64,000 nt of DNA from positions 131,964,689 through 132,028,688 of the forward strand of contig NC_068938.1 of assembly GCF_016801865.2 (NCBI RefSeq). The letters run 5' to 3'. Positions 32,501 to 42,274 of this stretch are shown here, piece by piece. How positions within the stretch are numbered: the first letter of the stretch is position 1; each line of letters starts with the position of its first letter. The stretch comes from Culex pipiens pallens. Its lineage: Eukaryota; Arthropoda; Insecta; Diptera; Culicidae. The translations under genes were made by a program, and so were the position numbers. Under the pieces are notes generated by a model. The model was given only the letters and a program-made list of their open reading frames with translations, did no database searches and was not told the DNA's origin.

Positions 32501-35500
32501 ATTCAAGTCCGGCAGGTTTGCGCGAAACCCGAGAAGCGGAGCCAACGTGACGACCGAAAACGAGATCGCGTTTGGTGTTGCTACGGACAACGCTGGTGTT
32601 TTTTCGGCGTCGCCTGCTGCGATGAACGGACGAATCGAGTGGTACCTGGATTCCGGAGCAACGGCTCACATGGTGCGAGACAAGTCGCTCTTTGCGGAGC
32701 TGCGACCATTGGATCGGAACGTGCGGATTGCTGTGGCCAAATCTGGCCAATCGCTGGTTGCAGAGTCGGCCGGCACCGTGCGGGTGAAGATGCTACTGAA
32801 CGGGAAGTGGCTACATGCAGTAGTCAACGACGTGCTGTACGTGCCGGAGTTGCAGTGCAATCTGTTCTCGGTGCGGCGGCTCGAGGACATCGGCATGGAG
32901 GTGAAGATCGCCGGTGGCGTCGTTTCCATCGAAAAAGGTGGACGCGTGGTGTGCCACGGTCGGCGATCTGGCCAATTGTACGCGCTGGACGTTTATCCGA
33001 ACGACGGAACTGGTGGCACACGTGCAACTGCGATGGCATCCAAGAACGACGATTACGAGTTGTGGCATCGTCGGTTTGGCCATATTGAGGAGGCGAACAT
33101 GAGAAACCTCTGGAGGGACGAGATGGTGGAGAGCTTTCCCAAGATCAAGAACTGGCCAAGGCGATGCGCGTGCGGGGTGAGTCTAGCAGCGAAGCAGACG
33201 AGAACCGTGATAAGTAAGTCGGACGGGAAACGCGACATGGTGTTTGACGAACGCCGACAAGATCAACCGGAAACAGCGGGGGCACCTAGCCGGCTTGTGG
33301 TACCGATTTTCCGAGACGCTGAGATTGAACCGGTTGAGGAGGAGCCTGTTGCTGCTGTTCCAGATGGCGAGAGTGTCGTGGAGCGCTTCGCTGGTCCGTC
33401 TGAGCTACCAGACGTCGTTGCAGAGCTGACCGAAGACCAGGACGAGGCTGTGGAGGATTCGTCTGGACGACAGCCGGTCGTTACTGGGCTGACGGAAGAC
33501 GAGGGCGAGGAGGAACGTTCCGGCGCGCTCCCTTCGCAACCAGAACGTGACCACTGCCCAGCAGAAGGGTCCACGAGGCGCAGCGAACGGGAGCGCAGAA
33601 CCCCGGGTAAGTTCCCTGACCATTGTACACAGTTTGGCAGAAGTACTGTTGGTGGACGTATTACAGATTCCAACGAGGACGTCTTGATTGTTTACGCACG
33701 GAACACTGAGGCAGTCGTGAAGAACCTGGCGTCGTCGATTGAAGTTTTGAAGCGAAGAACGGTATCAACAGTGAGTTGGAGTCGAGCGGGGCGAGGTCTA
33801 CAACGTGGACCGGTAGCCAATCAAGAAGGCGATCCATGTGCCGACGAGCACGCGGACAGTTCGAAGCACTCTGGACCAAGCTCGGACTCCGCGATTGAGC
33901 GGGGGTGTTAGGTGGCAACCGCGAGCAGCTTGGTGGCAACCGCTAACAACTGCATGACAACGATCATAGGACACCGGCAAGGTGTCACCTTATATAATTT
34001 TCATTCCTACCTCAAACCTGTTTCAATAAAGACCGTTTTATTAAAGCTCCGCCTTTTACAATGAGTTTCGTGGGAGGGGGAGAGAGGGGTGGAGGAATTT
34101 TCAAAATTGAGCGCGTTGGACGATAACGAGCTTGAGATTCTTGAGAGAGAATTAAAAGAAACAATTAATTTTTTTTTAAACAAAAAATCTTAATTTTGGA
34201 AATTTCTTAAACTCTGAAACTAAAAATCTTCAATCTTTAAACTCTAAATTAAGATATTTTTAAATTCATTAAATTTTTAAATTTCAAATTCTTAATTTCT
34301 TATATTTAAAAATTCCTCCATGCTTGAATGCCATCATTTTTGCCGCCATCTCAGATTACAGAAAATCCGACATTTCGACGGTAACATTTCAAAAGGCATC
34401 TTGTACATTTTGACACTTTCTGGGTTATTGCATATTCTGAAAGTACTCCTAATAAGCTACCTCTCCACCAAAAATGAGCAAAAGTTACTTCAGTAAAGTC
34501 TGTTTAATCATGATTTTAAATAAAGTAACATAAACAAAATCTCTGGCATCAGCAGTGTCTGTTTATATAGCCCTGTCAACCTGTCAAACAAAAGACTACA
34601 TAAACCTCGTGACGAAAAAAAAGCAACATGAACAAAGCGCCATGTACATTTGGCGAAGAAAAACGAATCATAACAAAGCGTTCCCCTCAATGACAGCAGG
34701 GTGATATAGACGTTGGTGATTTCAAAAGAAGTTATGTTTGTTTTTCTCAAATAAAATTACGGAAATAATGTTTTATTGAATTTTGATGATCAAGTATCAA
34801 TAAAAGCAACGTTTTTCATCGTTTGTTATCATTAGAACATCTTGTTTTGCTTTTATATTAAAATGGGAATTGAAAATGGATGCTCAACATTCAAATGCGT
34901 TTTTCTCAAAACGTACGGTTTGTACATGATGCTTTTTGAAATGTTGGCGTCGATTTTTCATATTTCAAGCGATATACACTAGACTGGCTCATCGTTATAT
35001 GGAAAAATTAAAAAAAAATACCAAAGAGCAATTCCATCTCAAATCAGGAATTTTTTTGGTACATTTGTACTCGACCCTCTCCGATTTCAATGAAACTTTG
35101 TAGACATGTTATCCTAGGCCTATATAAGCCATTTTTGTGTATACGGAGCCAATTGTACTCGAAAATAACATTTGAGAAGGGCGTAAGAGTTTTCAATATT
35201 TTTGTATTCTGTAATGTAAAAATGACTGTATCTCGAAGGCGTTGCATCGTACCAAAAAGTGGTCAAAGACAAACTTGTAGGAAATTGGACGGGCTTTCTG
35301 AAAAAAATACACTGAAAGAAAAATACACGCCACTTCTATGGGATTTTTCAATTTTTATGTTTAAAAGTTAAATTTTAAGGTGAAGTCACGATTTTTTTTC
35401 GTTCAAAATTTTTGAGAAAATAGCCTAAAATGTGACAAAAAGACTCACGAAAAATGCAGGATGGTATGTCTCTCCTAAAAAAATACAAAAATCATTTACT

Positions 35501-38500
35501 AAAACTGTTTTTTTTTTAAAGTGGTCTAAACGTCAAAATTTTCAAAAACCGATAGTGGGAATCGATTCTCCAGACAATTTTACATAAAAGTCTCCATATT
35601 GACCATTGTCCTAAGTCCAACCCTTGCAAAGTTACAGCGGTTTTAAAAATAAAAATGTTGAAAAAACAGCTTTTTTGGTGGTTTTTGGCATTTTCTATAT
35701 GACAGACTCGATTTTTCAGTCTCTTAAATATTTATACCGGAAAGCTCGTCCAATTTCTCATAAGTTTGCCTTTGAGGTATTTTTTCAGAAAGCCCGTCCA
35801 ATTTCCTACAAGTTTGTCTTTGACCACTTTTTGATACGATGCAACGGCTTTGAGATACAGCAATAGCAATACAAAAATATTTAAAACTCTTACGCCCTTC
35901 TCAAATGTCATTATCGAGTGCAACTGGCTTCATATACACAAAAATGGCTTATATAGGCCTAGGATAACATGTCTAAAAAGTTTCATTGAAATCGGAGAGG
36001 GTCGGGTACAAAAGTACCAGAAAAATTCCTGATTTGAGCTGGAATTGCTCCAAATCAAACCAGAACAAAGTTTTGTTTATGCCTTTTGGGCCTCAAAACA
36101 ACCCCCTACAATTTGGGAGCGATTGGTTGCGTCCACACTTTGCGCATTGCATTTTAATTTTGTATGAGGATTTGTATAGAAAAACCTTCTTTTTTACATT
36201 TAGATTTTTATGATTTTTATTTTCCACTAATTTTTTTAAACCGCCACAATAGCGTTGGAATTGAGAAAATTCTCTAAATCTTTTCCGAAGAAAGTATTGT
36301 GCTATCTTGCTCCTGTCAAAAGATACAGCGTGCTCAAAACTGGTCAAAACCGTGATTTCCGAGCAAAAAAACACGTTTTAGACCAGTTTTGAGGACGCTG
36401 TATCTTTTGACAGGAGCAAGATAGCACAATACTTGCTTCAGGAAAGTTTTAGAGAATTTTCTCAGTTTTAACGCTGTTTTGCTAGTTTTAAAAAATTAGT
36501 GGAAAATAAAAAATCGCAATTCGCAATTTTCAGTGTAAGAACGGGCCTTGACCGATCTTATGCACCAGGTTCCCGACGAACACGCACTGCCCTTACACCT
36601 ACATCTCACCCTTGCTCTGAGTCAGTACGAGCAGCACGCTAGAACACGCTTTGAGTGTTCGTGTCAGGCATGCACACCTTCTTTTCCGGTTACGCATTTT
36701 AACTCGGCCGGGGGTGGTACATTACGTAGGGTTTGATGTAAGTATAAGCGCCTAACCATTTATAGTGTGCCTATCAATTTCCATTAAAGCAAAATCTGTT
36801 TTATTTTTAGTTTGAATTCAAAAACTAGTTGTTATTTTACTGTGTATTGTTTCTCCTGAAATCTTCCCTATTGTTGAGTTGTGTTTATCTGTTGCTATTT
36901 CTTTTGTCGCGGTGTTTTGTTACAATTTTTGGTCCTAAGCATTTTAGAAAAGTTTTTCAAAAGTACAATATTAATATTTGTGTTAATCCTTTAATCATTC
37001 CATAAATTGAGTAAGGGCTCGAACCTCACTTGCTTAAGAAAAAGGTGAAATTTCAAAACAATGGACTGTGAAGGAAACATACTATGTAAAGAATCAATAG
37101 TAAAAGAAAGATAGTAATTTATGAAGTAGATAAAGAAATTAACAATAGTTAATAAATAGAGATAACAAACAAGCTTAGATTGTATTGAGGGCAATTTACA
37201 GGGAAGATGAGAAATTATTCAAATAGATAAATAAAGAAAAGGCATATGATAAACAAAATTGACATCGCTGCCAAATTAAGGGAAAGCAGACAGCTTGTTA
37301 CAGCAGCATCAATTGGTAAAATAGAGTGGAAAAGCGTAGAGAAATAAGAGAATCAAATAAGTAAAATCGAAATCAAATGGAGGATAGTAAACAGAAGCCG
37401 TTTTAGAAAATCAGTGAAACAAAATAAACAGAAGATAGCTGTTAGCTGAAATGGCAAGAAGAGAAACCCCGTTCTGCGATGCTCAGGTACATCCACAGCA
37501 GTTGACTCAACATACTGCGAATCAAAACAATACCGTCTACAATCACAAATTACTTCCCTTTCCCACATTGACGCGCCCCTTTCTTTTAGCCGTCTCTACT
37601 CTGACCCTCGCTGGTCAAAGGTTTACGAGTCGTTTCCACAGGCCACCAGCTAGGTTACACCTTGTCATCATGATGACTAAACCAAGCCAACGTGGAGGTA
37701 AGAAAATAGGACACTTGCAAGGAACCAGAGCCATGCTGTTTTTTCCAAACAGCACTACGGATGTAGTTGGGCTCCTTCCGGGATGTTCCTCGCCTGGGTG
37801 TCAACCGACGAGTATCATCAGTATCAGTCACCCTTGGCCTGCTTTTTCTTATTAAAAGTTGGAATGTGATTAAAATAGTAATATCCTCAAAATGTCAATT
37901 TTTCAAATGTGACTAAAGTAGAAAACTGTAAAGATAGCAAAAATGAAAGCTTTCCATTTTATTTAATTTCAAGGAATAATCGTGCAATGTGTTTAAAAAT
38001 AAGATAACGCAATGTTTCGAAGTTTGTGTCACCTACTTAAAAAAAAACAATGAAAATACAAGTGCATTTAATTAAATACCTTCTTTTCATTTTCATTACA
38101 ATTGTGAAATTAGGGTTCTCTGCAGCCACAACATGTTCAACCATCTCTTGACCCTTGAACAGACCGTGATGGTGGTATTCGCCTTGGCCTAATCTGATTT
38201 TAATGTTTTGCAAAATGCAGTAAAAAACTTATATTTTTAACCGGTAAATATCTGAAAGTCTGTACCATGATTTAAAGCTTTTTTGAACAAAACTGAATAA
38301 AAAAAAATCCATTTTTGTTCTTTGATATCTATATATATAAAAAATTTCGTCGGTTTTGTTCGAACGCGAATCAGTTCAATACGGAGCGTCGGATCGAGGT
38401 GCATTTTGTTGCGTTGGGTTCGTATAAGCCCAAGGAAGGTTCTTACGCTAAAGAGTGACAACTTTGGCCACTCCGGAACCGATTCCGGAAAATCTGCAGA

Positions 38501-41480
38501 TTGTATGGGAAAAGTGGCGATTGTATAGCAAAAGACGAAGTTTTTCGGGTAAGGCTTGTTTTTTATAATTTTTTATATTGAAACTACGCAAACGTCAAAA
38601 AACTACTTGAAATTTCAAAAACTTCATCTGATAGATCAGTTTTATAGATTGAAAAAACGTAACTTTTTTTTACATTTGGCCAGCAAGAACATTGGGCACC
38701 CCTGATTTAAAGGCCGTGCAGAGCGTGCAGACGACCAATTTAAAGCACTTTCGAAATTGATAAGGCCGTAGCAAATATTTTTTGAAGTTTATGTCCCTCA
38801 ACTCTGACCAAAGTCAAAAAAGAAAAAAAAATAGGAATTGAAATTACAAACCCAGATTTTAACATTTGGATGAAAAAAGTGTATTAAAATGCATTCTACA
38901 CGCGTCCAGTTGTTTTCCAATCATTGGTTTTCAAAATATCGATGTATTGACGGATTTTTTTTTTTCGCAAGGAAAAAAAATTGTGGACTGTAAATTGGTG
39001 TTTTATAAAAATTCAAAATGTTTTTAAAGGAGTTCAAACATGCTAAAGATGCTTACAAACTAGGAAAATACATAATAACTGGTTTTGAGTTAATTAAAGT
39101 TTAGTTTTCATTAAACATTTTAAATTTTTCGGAAATTTAAAAAATATTTGCAACGGCCTAAATTATTGATAAATTAAACAAGAATTGAATGGGTTTGTCT
39201 ACAAATAACACTTAAGACCTTTTGAAAACTAACCCTTATTTGAGGGTTGAGCTTTTTACAGCCACCGTAACAAACTCTAATTTGTGCAATACTCACATCC
39301 AACCCGTCCAAGCTCCTGTTCTGCGTAATCTGGAACTTCTTCAGCAAAATCGCCTCCCGCACGTGATAAATGCACACGTACTTGCTCCTCCCACCCGAAA
39401 TGATGCACTCCCCGTCCGCCGAGTAGCAAATCGACGTAAACGCCCGCCCCGCCAGATTCTTCTCGGCCGTGCTCGAATCCGTCTCCGACACGCTGCCACC
39501 GAGATCGTTCCGTCCCTCGATCGACGCCAGCTGTTGGGCGGTTTTCACGTGAAACACCGACACGTGTCCGTTAAGGGACGCGACGGCCACTTCTTCACCG
39601 TTCGGTTTGAACGCCACGGCGACCACGTCCGAACCGACGTCGATGGTTTCGTGGGCGGACGAGGATTCGAGCGCGTCCCAGATGCGGACGGATTTGTCCC
39701 ACGAGCCGGAAACCATGGCGGAGGAGGAGGGGACGGGGGAGAAGGCGAGGGACACGACGGGGCCTTCGTGCCCGCTGAGGACTTCGAGGAGACGGCCGAG
39801 CTTCATGGACCAGAGGTAGATTTCGAAGACGTCTTGGCCGCCTGCGGCGACAAGTTCGCCGGATTGGTCAACGGCGACGGAGGCGAATTGCACGGGTTCG
39901 GGGGAGGTGAAGGTGCGGAAGTTGCGATAGCGGACGATGTCGTACGCGCGGACGGTTCCGTCGAGCGAGGCGCTGACGAAGAATTTCTTGTTACCGCTGA
40001 ACTCTACCGAGGTAACGGAGCTCGAGTGTTCGCTGAAGGTGACGAAGCAGAAGCCGTTGGTGATGTTCCACAGTTTGACCTTGCCGTCGAGACCGCCGGT
40101 GGCGAGGAGTTGTCCGTCCGGGGAGTAGGTCACGCAGTTGAGTCCGGTGGAGTGACCCTGCTGCTTCATGACGTACTGCTCGCTCTGCCACTCCCAAACG
40201 AGGAGTTGACCAACGTCGGGAACGCCGAGGGCGATCCAGTCGCCGGTGTTGTTGAACGTTACCGAGTCGATTCGGTGCTCGGAGATGCTCAACGAGTGAA
40301 TCATGCTGATGTCGGGCAGTTCGTGCAGGTAGAACACGCCGGTGGAAAAGGCCGTTATGAGAATTTTGAGCTGTTTGTTGTAGGCGCAAGCGGTCACGAA
40401 GGCTTTGGGGTTCTCCTTTCGGGCCTCGTCCGCCAGGTAGTGCCGAGCGAGGCGTTTGTACTTGAAGCTCTGCTTGGGTTTAGTGATTAGCAGTTGACCC
40501 TTTTCATCGCGATCGTCGTCCTTGGTAAAGTCACCTTGCACGTGTTCCAACTCCTTGTCCTTCCCAGTAGCATTCTCAAAGTCATCGTCAGCTCCGACAT
40601 CATCCTCCTGCTCGTCCTCATCCAACTCCCGACTCTTCTTAGCATCCGGTTCCTCCTTAATCCGGATCAGCCCATCTCCGCTGGTAACATCATCAACTTC
40701 AACGCTGCACTCCCACAACATCAACTGACCATCCTTGCTAACCGTATTCACGTCCAGCGTCTTCTCCTCAAAGAAGCAACCCACAATCGCGTCCCGGTGC
40801 CCTCCAAGTATAAACGGCCGGAAGTTGTTCAAAAACTCAACGCCCTGCACGCGCACCGAATTGTCCTTCGATCCGATCGCCATAACCTTCGAATTGCAAG
40901 CCCAGTCCACAAACACCGTCTCGTCGTACGCGATTTCAAACGCCCGCTGCACCACAAACGCGTTGTACGTCCCGCTGAGCTCCCCCGGCGCACGGAACAC
41001 AATTACGGAGTTCCCCGTGCAAGCCGCGAAGAACTTCCCGTCCGGGCTGAACCGCAGCGCGCGCACCTCCGCCTTAAACTTGTACCGATGAATGACGGTG
41101 TGCGAGATCATGCTGATCATCTGCGCCTCACCCACCTCGTTGACCGCCACAAGTGTGCACCCGTTCGGGGACAGATCCAGCGCCGTGTAGTTGTGCTCGC
41201 TCTCCAGCGAAAGGGTGTGGGATTTGTTGCTATAAATTAAACAGAGATTAGCTACAACATTCTGGCAGCTCCCTTACTAAAACCCACTTTTTCAAATCGA
41301 ATATGGTGATCCGGTTCCCGACCGGACTGATAACGGAGTTGCCATCCGGGGTGAAAATAAGCGCGCCTTTGCGGTACACCGAACCGAGCAGGTTGCTGAA
41401 CTGTAATTCCATCAAAACATGAAATTTAACTTCACCAAAATCGTAAATTTAGTGTAACTCACCTTGTAAGCAAACTTCAT
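29523..41480 (-). CDS. PWP2: Periodic tryptophan protein 2 homolog (PWP2, U3 snoRNP/SSU processome)
   Basis: A WD-repeat scaffold of the UTP-B complex in the small-subunit processome; it acts in the nucleolus in 18S rRNA maturation. Coding exons on the minus strand are 41480-41463, 41400-41288, 41229-39297, 30457-30061, 29996-29780 and 29718-29523, all GT-AG and phase-consistent, giving 957 codons. The first exon encodes only MKFAYK. Exons 2-4 hold tandem WD repeats (for example GLNCVTYSPDGQLLATGG and SGSWDKSVRIWD) with an acidic insert (ELDEDEQEDDVGADDD) near residue 230. Exons 4-5 hold the C-terminal Utp12 domain (ITPKATRELLRKRDFSAALI). The last exon ends in a Lys/acidic tail (EDDDDEEMEEDSD). 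Length is close to the animal family. The intron 39296-30458 is 8.8 kb and full of mobile DNA, including a copia-type element in antisense orientation. Confidence 0.95.
30458..31537. other. start of the PWP2 giant intron: unclassified repeats and tRNA-like units
   Basis: Next to the splice site is a short (ATAGC)n run (30483-30505). About 30505-30830 looks like a dispersed repeat but has no recognised family. Two tRNA-like units follow at 31069-31280. Confidence 0.5.
31069..31280. mobile_element. pair of tRNA-like units in opposite orientation
   Basis: Forward unit 31069-31146 has a box B-like GGGATCGAACCCC. Reverse unit 31280-31208 has box A TGGCTGAATGG, an anticodon arm TTCGC-TTTGTAA-GCGGA (anticodon TGT) and box B GGTTCGATTCC. 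Acceptor stems do not pair properly, so these are SINE-like rather than functional tRNA genes. The reverse unit resembles the second unit of the element at 52228-52410. Confidence 0.5.
31538..31690 (+). repeat. 5' LTR of the TR-GAG-like element
   Basis: Begins TGTTAG and ends CCGCCTTTTA; contains an AATAAA near its end. Preceded by CAATG. Confidence 0.9.
31749..33911 (+). CDS. gag-protease polyprotein of the TR-GAG-like element
   Basis: 720 codons without a break. The N-terminal third is a copia-type gag (UBN2-like; WLLNGTNYGNWKFRMEVLL). A CCHC zinc knuckle CFGCGRPGHKRADC is at about residues 227-240. An aspartic protease active site WYLDSGATAHM is at about 297-307 and a pre-integrase segment LWHRRFGHIEE begins at about 437. 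Near residue 490 the frame passes directly into the acidic linker that normally precedes reverse transcriptase (RRSERERRTPGKF) and then a short tail. Integrase and RT are absent through an internal deletion that kept the frame open. It could supply capsid but not copying enzymes. Confidence 0.85.
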   Translation: MAEEKIWLLNGTNYGNWKFRMEVLLEDKGLLHCVKAPLDLAGLAELESDSANDKQRKRALRAERVAKDRSCRNLLVNRIAEDQLDHVKDARSAKETWDALRDVFERVGIAGKLFLKKQFQELRLVEGGDVPAFLLQFEKLLRELKAAGVKLEKEDIVCQLLLALPRSFDALITAVETIEPKDLTLEYVKKRVLDEQVKRNAQAAPQDPEDGGLGESVFVGKRREIRCFGCGRPGHKRADCPDGRSDEREPEFKSGRFARNPRSGANVTTENEIAFGVATDNAGVFSASPAAMNGRIEWYLDSGATAHMVRDKSLFAELRPLDRNVRIAVAKSGQSLVAESAGTVRVKMLLNGKWLHAVVNDVLYVPELQCNLFSVRRLEDIGMEVKIAGGVVSIEKGGRVVCHGRRSGQLYALDVYPNDGTGGTRATAMASKNDDYELWHRRFGHIEEANMRNLWRDEMVESFPKIKNWPRRCACGVSLAAKQTRTVISKSDGKRDMVFDERRQDQPETAGAPSRLVVPIFRDAEIEPVEEEPVAAVPDGESVVERFAGPSELPDVVAELTEDQDEAVEDSSGRQPVVTGLTEDEGEEERSGALPSQPERDHCPAEGSTRRSERERRTPGKFPDHCTQFGRSTVGGRITDSNEDVLIVYARNTEAVVKNLASSIEVLKRRTVSTVSWSRAGRGLQRGPVANQEGDPCADEHADSSKHSGPSSDSAIERGC
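33906..34058 (+). repeat. 3' LTR of the TR-GAG-like element
   Basis: Same 153 bp as the 5' LTR, with small changes near its start (GTGG for TCGG) and around 'cacctta'. Followed by CAATG. Confidence 0.9.
34377..34952. mobile_element. 576 bp MITE, copy 1
   Basis: Inverted ends CGACGGTAACATTTCAAAAG and (reverse complement) CGACGCCAACATTTCAAAAA. Nearly collinear with the copy at 58239-58816. Non-coding; the short open frames are shared by both copies by descent. Confidence 0.8.
35026..36050. mobile_element. 1.0 kb foldback element with about 290 bp arms
   Basis: The left arm (about 35026-35318) and right arm (about 35767-36050) are inverted copies: gagcaattcca... and ...ggaattgctc at the outer ends, and ggaaattggacgggctttct against agaaagcccgtccaatttcc at the inner ends. 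The 450 base centre is AT-rich and non-coding. Confidence 0.8.
36210..36515. mobile_element. 0.3 kb inverted-repeat element
   Basis: The arms pair from 'ttttccactaat' / 'attagtggaaaa' inward to 'gtattgtgctatcttgctcc' and its inverse, then caaaactggtc / gaccagttttg, around a loop of about 30 bases. It lies directly beside the 35026-36050 foldback. Confidence 0.8.
36516..39296. other. rest of the PWP2 giant intron
   Basis: No gene recognised. About 36540-36740 and 37440-37860 are GC-richer patches that look like fragments of dispersed repeats, of unknown family. A possible Helitron terminus is at 38328. The remainder is AT-rich. Confidence 0.55.
38328..38540 (+). mobile_element. possible Helitron 5' terminus
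   Basis: TCTATATATATAAAAAA directly after an A, followed by a GC-richer 200 base segment. Helitrons start with TC inside an A|T site, and similar TCTATATATATA starts are known to me from insect Helitrons. No matching CTRR end with hairpin was found, so this is tentative. Confidence 0.35.
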
Positions 41481-42274
41481 GGTCGAAAACTATTGAAACA
41501 ACTGCATTTAGGGGAAAATAGTCCAAAATTCAATTTCGATCCCGAAAACGTGCGGCGAGGCAAGTCGCGTGTTGATTTGTTTTGACGTTTGGGTTTGGAA
41601 CGAACGCGAGAGAGAGCCTCGTTCGCCAGAGCTCTCTCGCGAGAGAGCTTGTTTATGTTTGGTTTCATTTTCCAGACGTTCCCCAGTGCAGAAATCGGGA
41701 AAAAGAGTACACGCTGCTGAGATATTAGTCATATAATATATATTTATACTACAGTAAATTAACCAGCCCGGGAGCACAGAGTAACCCAGAGGGAGCACTG
41801 GCATTTAATTTATGGTTGCGTTACGCGGTACATCGCCCCTTCAGCAAAACTTTTGCGCTTCGTCAGGTCTCGGGGCAAACTGTCATTTGAAGCGTTACTT
41901 TTTTATCACAGCAACCTCAGCAACCAGACGCATTTTTCCAGTTGTCATTTTTTTACATTTCCTATATCAACAATGTTGACATTCAAATGTTAAGTATGCC
42001 CGAAAAGATTTGTGAATTTTGAGATTCTCGTTGAATTAAAAAGTGTGTGTATTTGTGCATGTACGTGCCTGTTATGGTTTAACGGCCGAAGTCGGAACGA
42101 ACCGTTTATACATGCGACCGAACTCTTGGTCGTGATTTCACGTGACTATAATGGACAGAATAATTTCAATGAACAGTTCTTGGAGAATGATGAATTATAC
42201 CAAACGACAAATATGAGATGTTTAGTGGAAGAAAATTGGAAATTTTTAATGTATAGTTCTTCTCACTGATTTTT
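41481..42274. other. PWP2 upstream region
   Basis: Should contain the PWP2 promoter. A GAGA-rich palindrome lies near 41610-41650 (gagctctctcgcgagagagc). No TATA box or other gene was recognised. Confidence 0.5.

Larger units (their letters stand above)
31538..34058 (+). mobile_element. non-autonomous copia-type LTR element (TR-GAG-like)
   Basis: Complete insertion with 153 bp LTRs (31538-31690 and 33906-34058), 5-bp target duplication CAATG on both sides, a primer binding site GGTTATGGGCCCAG directly after the 5' LTR (initiator-Met tRNA type, as in copia) and a purine tract GCGGGGG before the 3' LTR. The single internal ORF keeps gag to pre-integrase and lacks integrase core, reverse transcriptase and RNase H. 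The LTRs differ at only a few positions, so the insertion is recent. It lies in antisense within the PWP2 intron. Confidence 0.9.

Noticed and set aside
37451..37855. 134-codon plus-strand gene
   Set aside because: Likely a fragment of a dispersed repeat; no start context, domain or splice support was visible.
39222..40490. 422-codon plus-strand frame
   Set aside because: It is the exact antisense of the large PWP2 exon; its composition (His, Arg, Gly-rich) and lack of family motifs mark it as a shadow.
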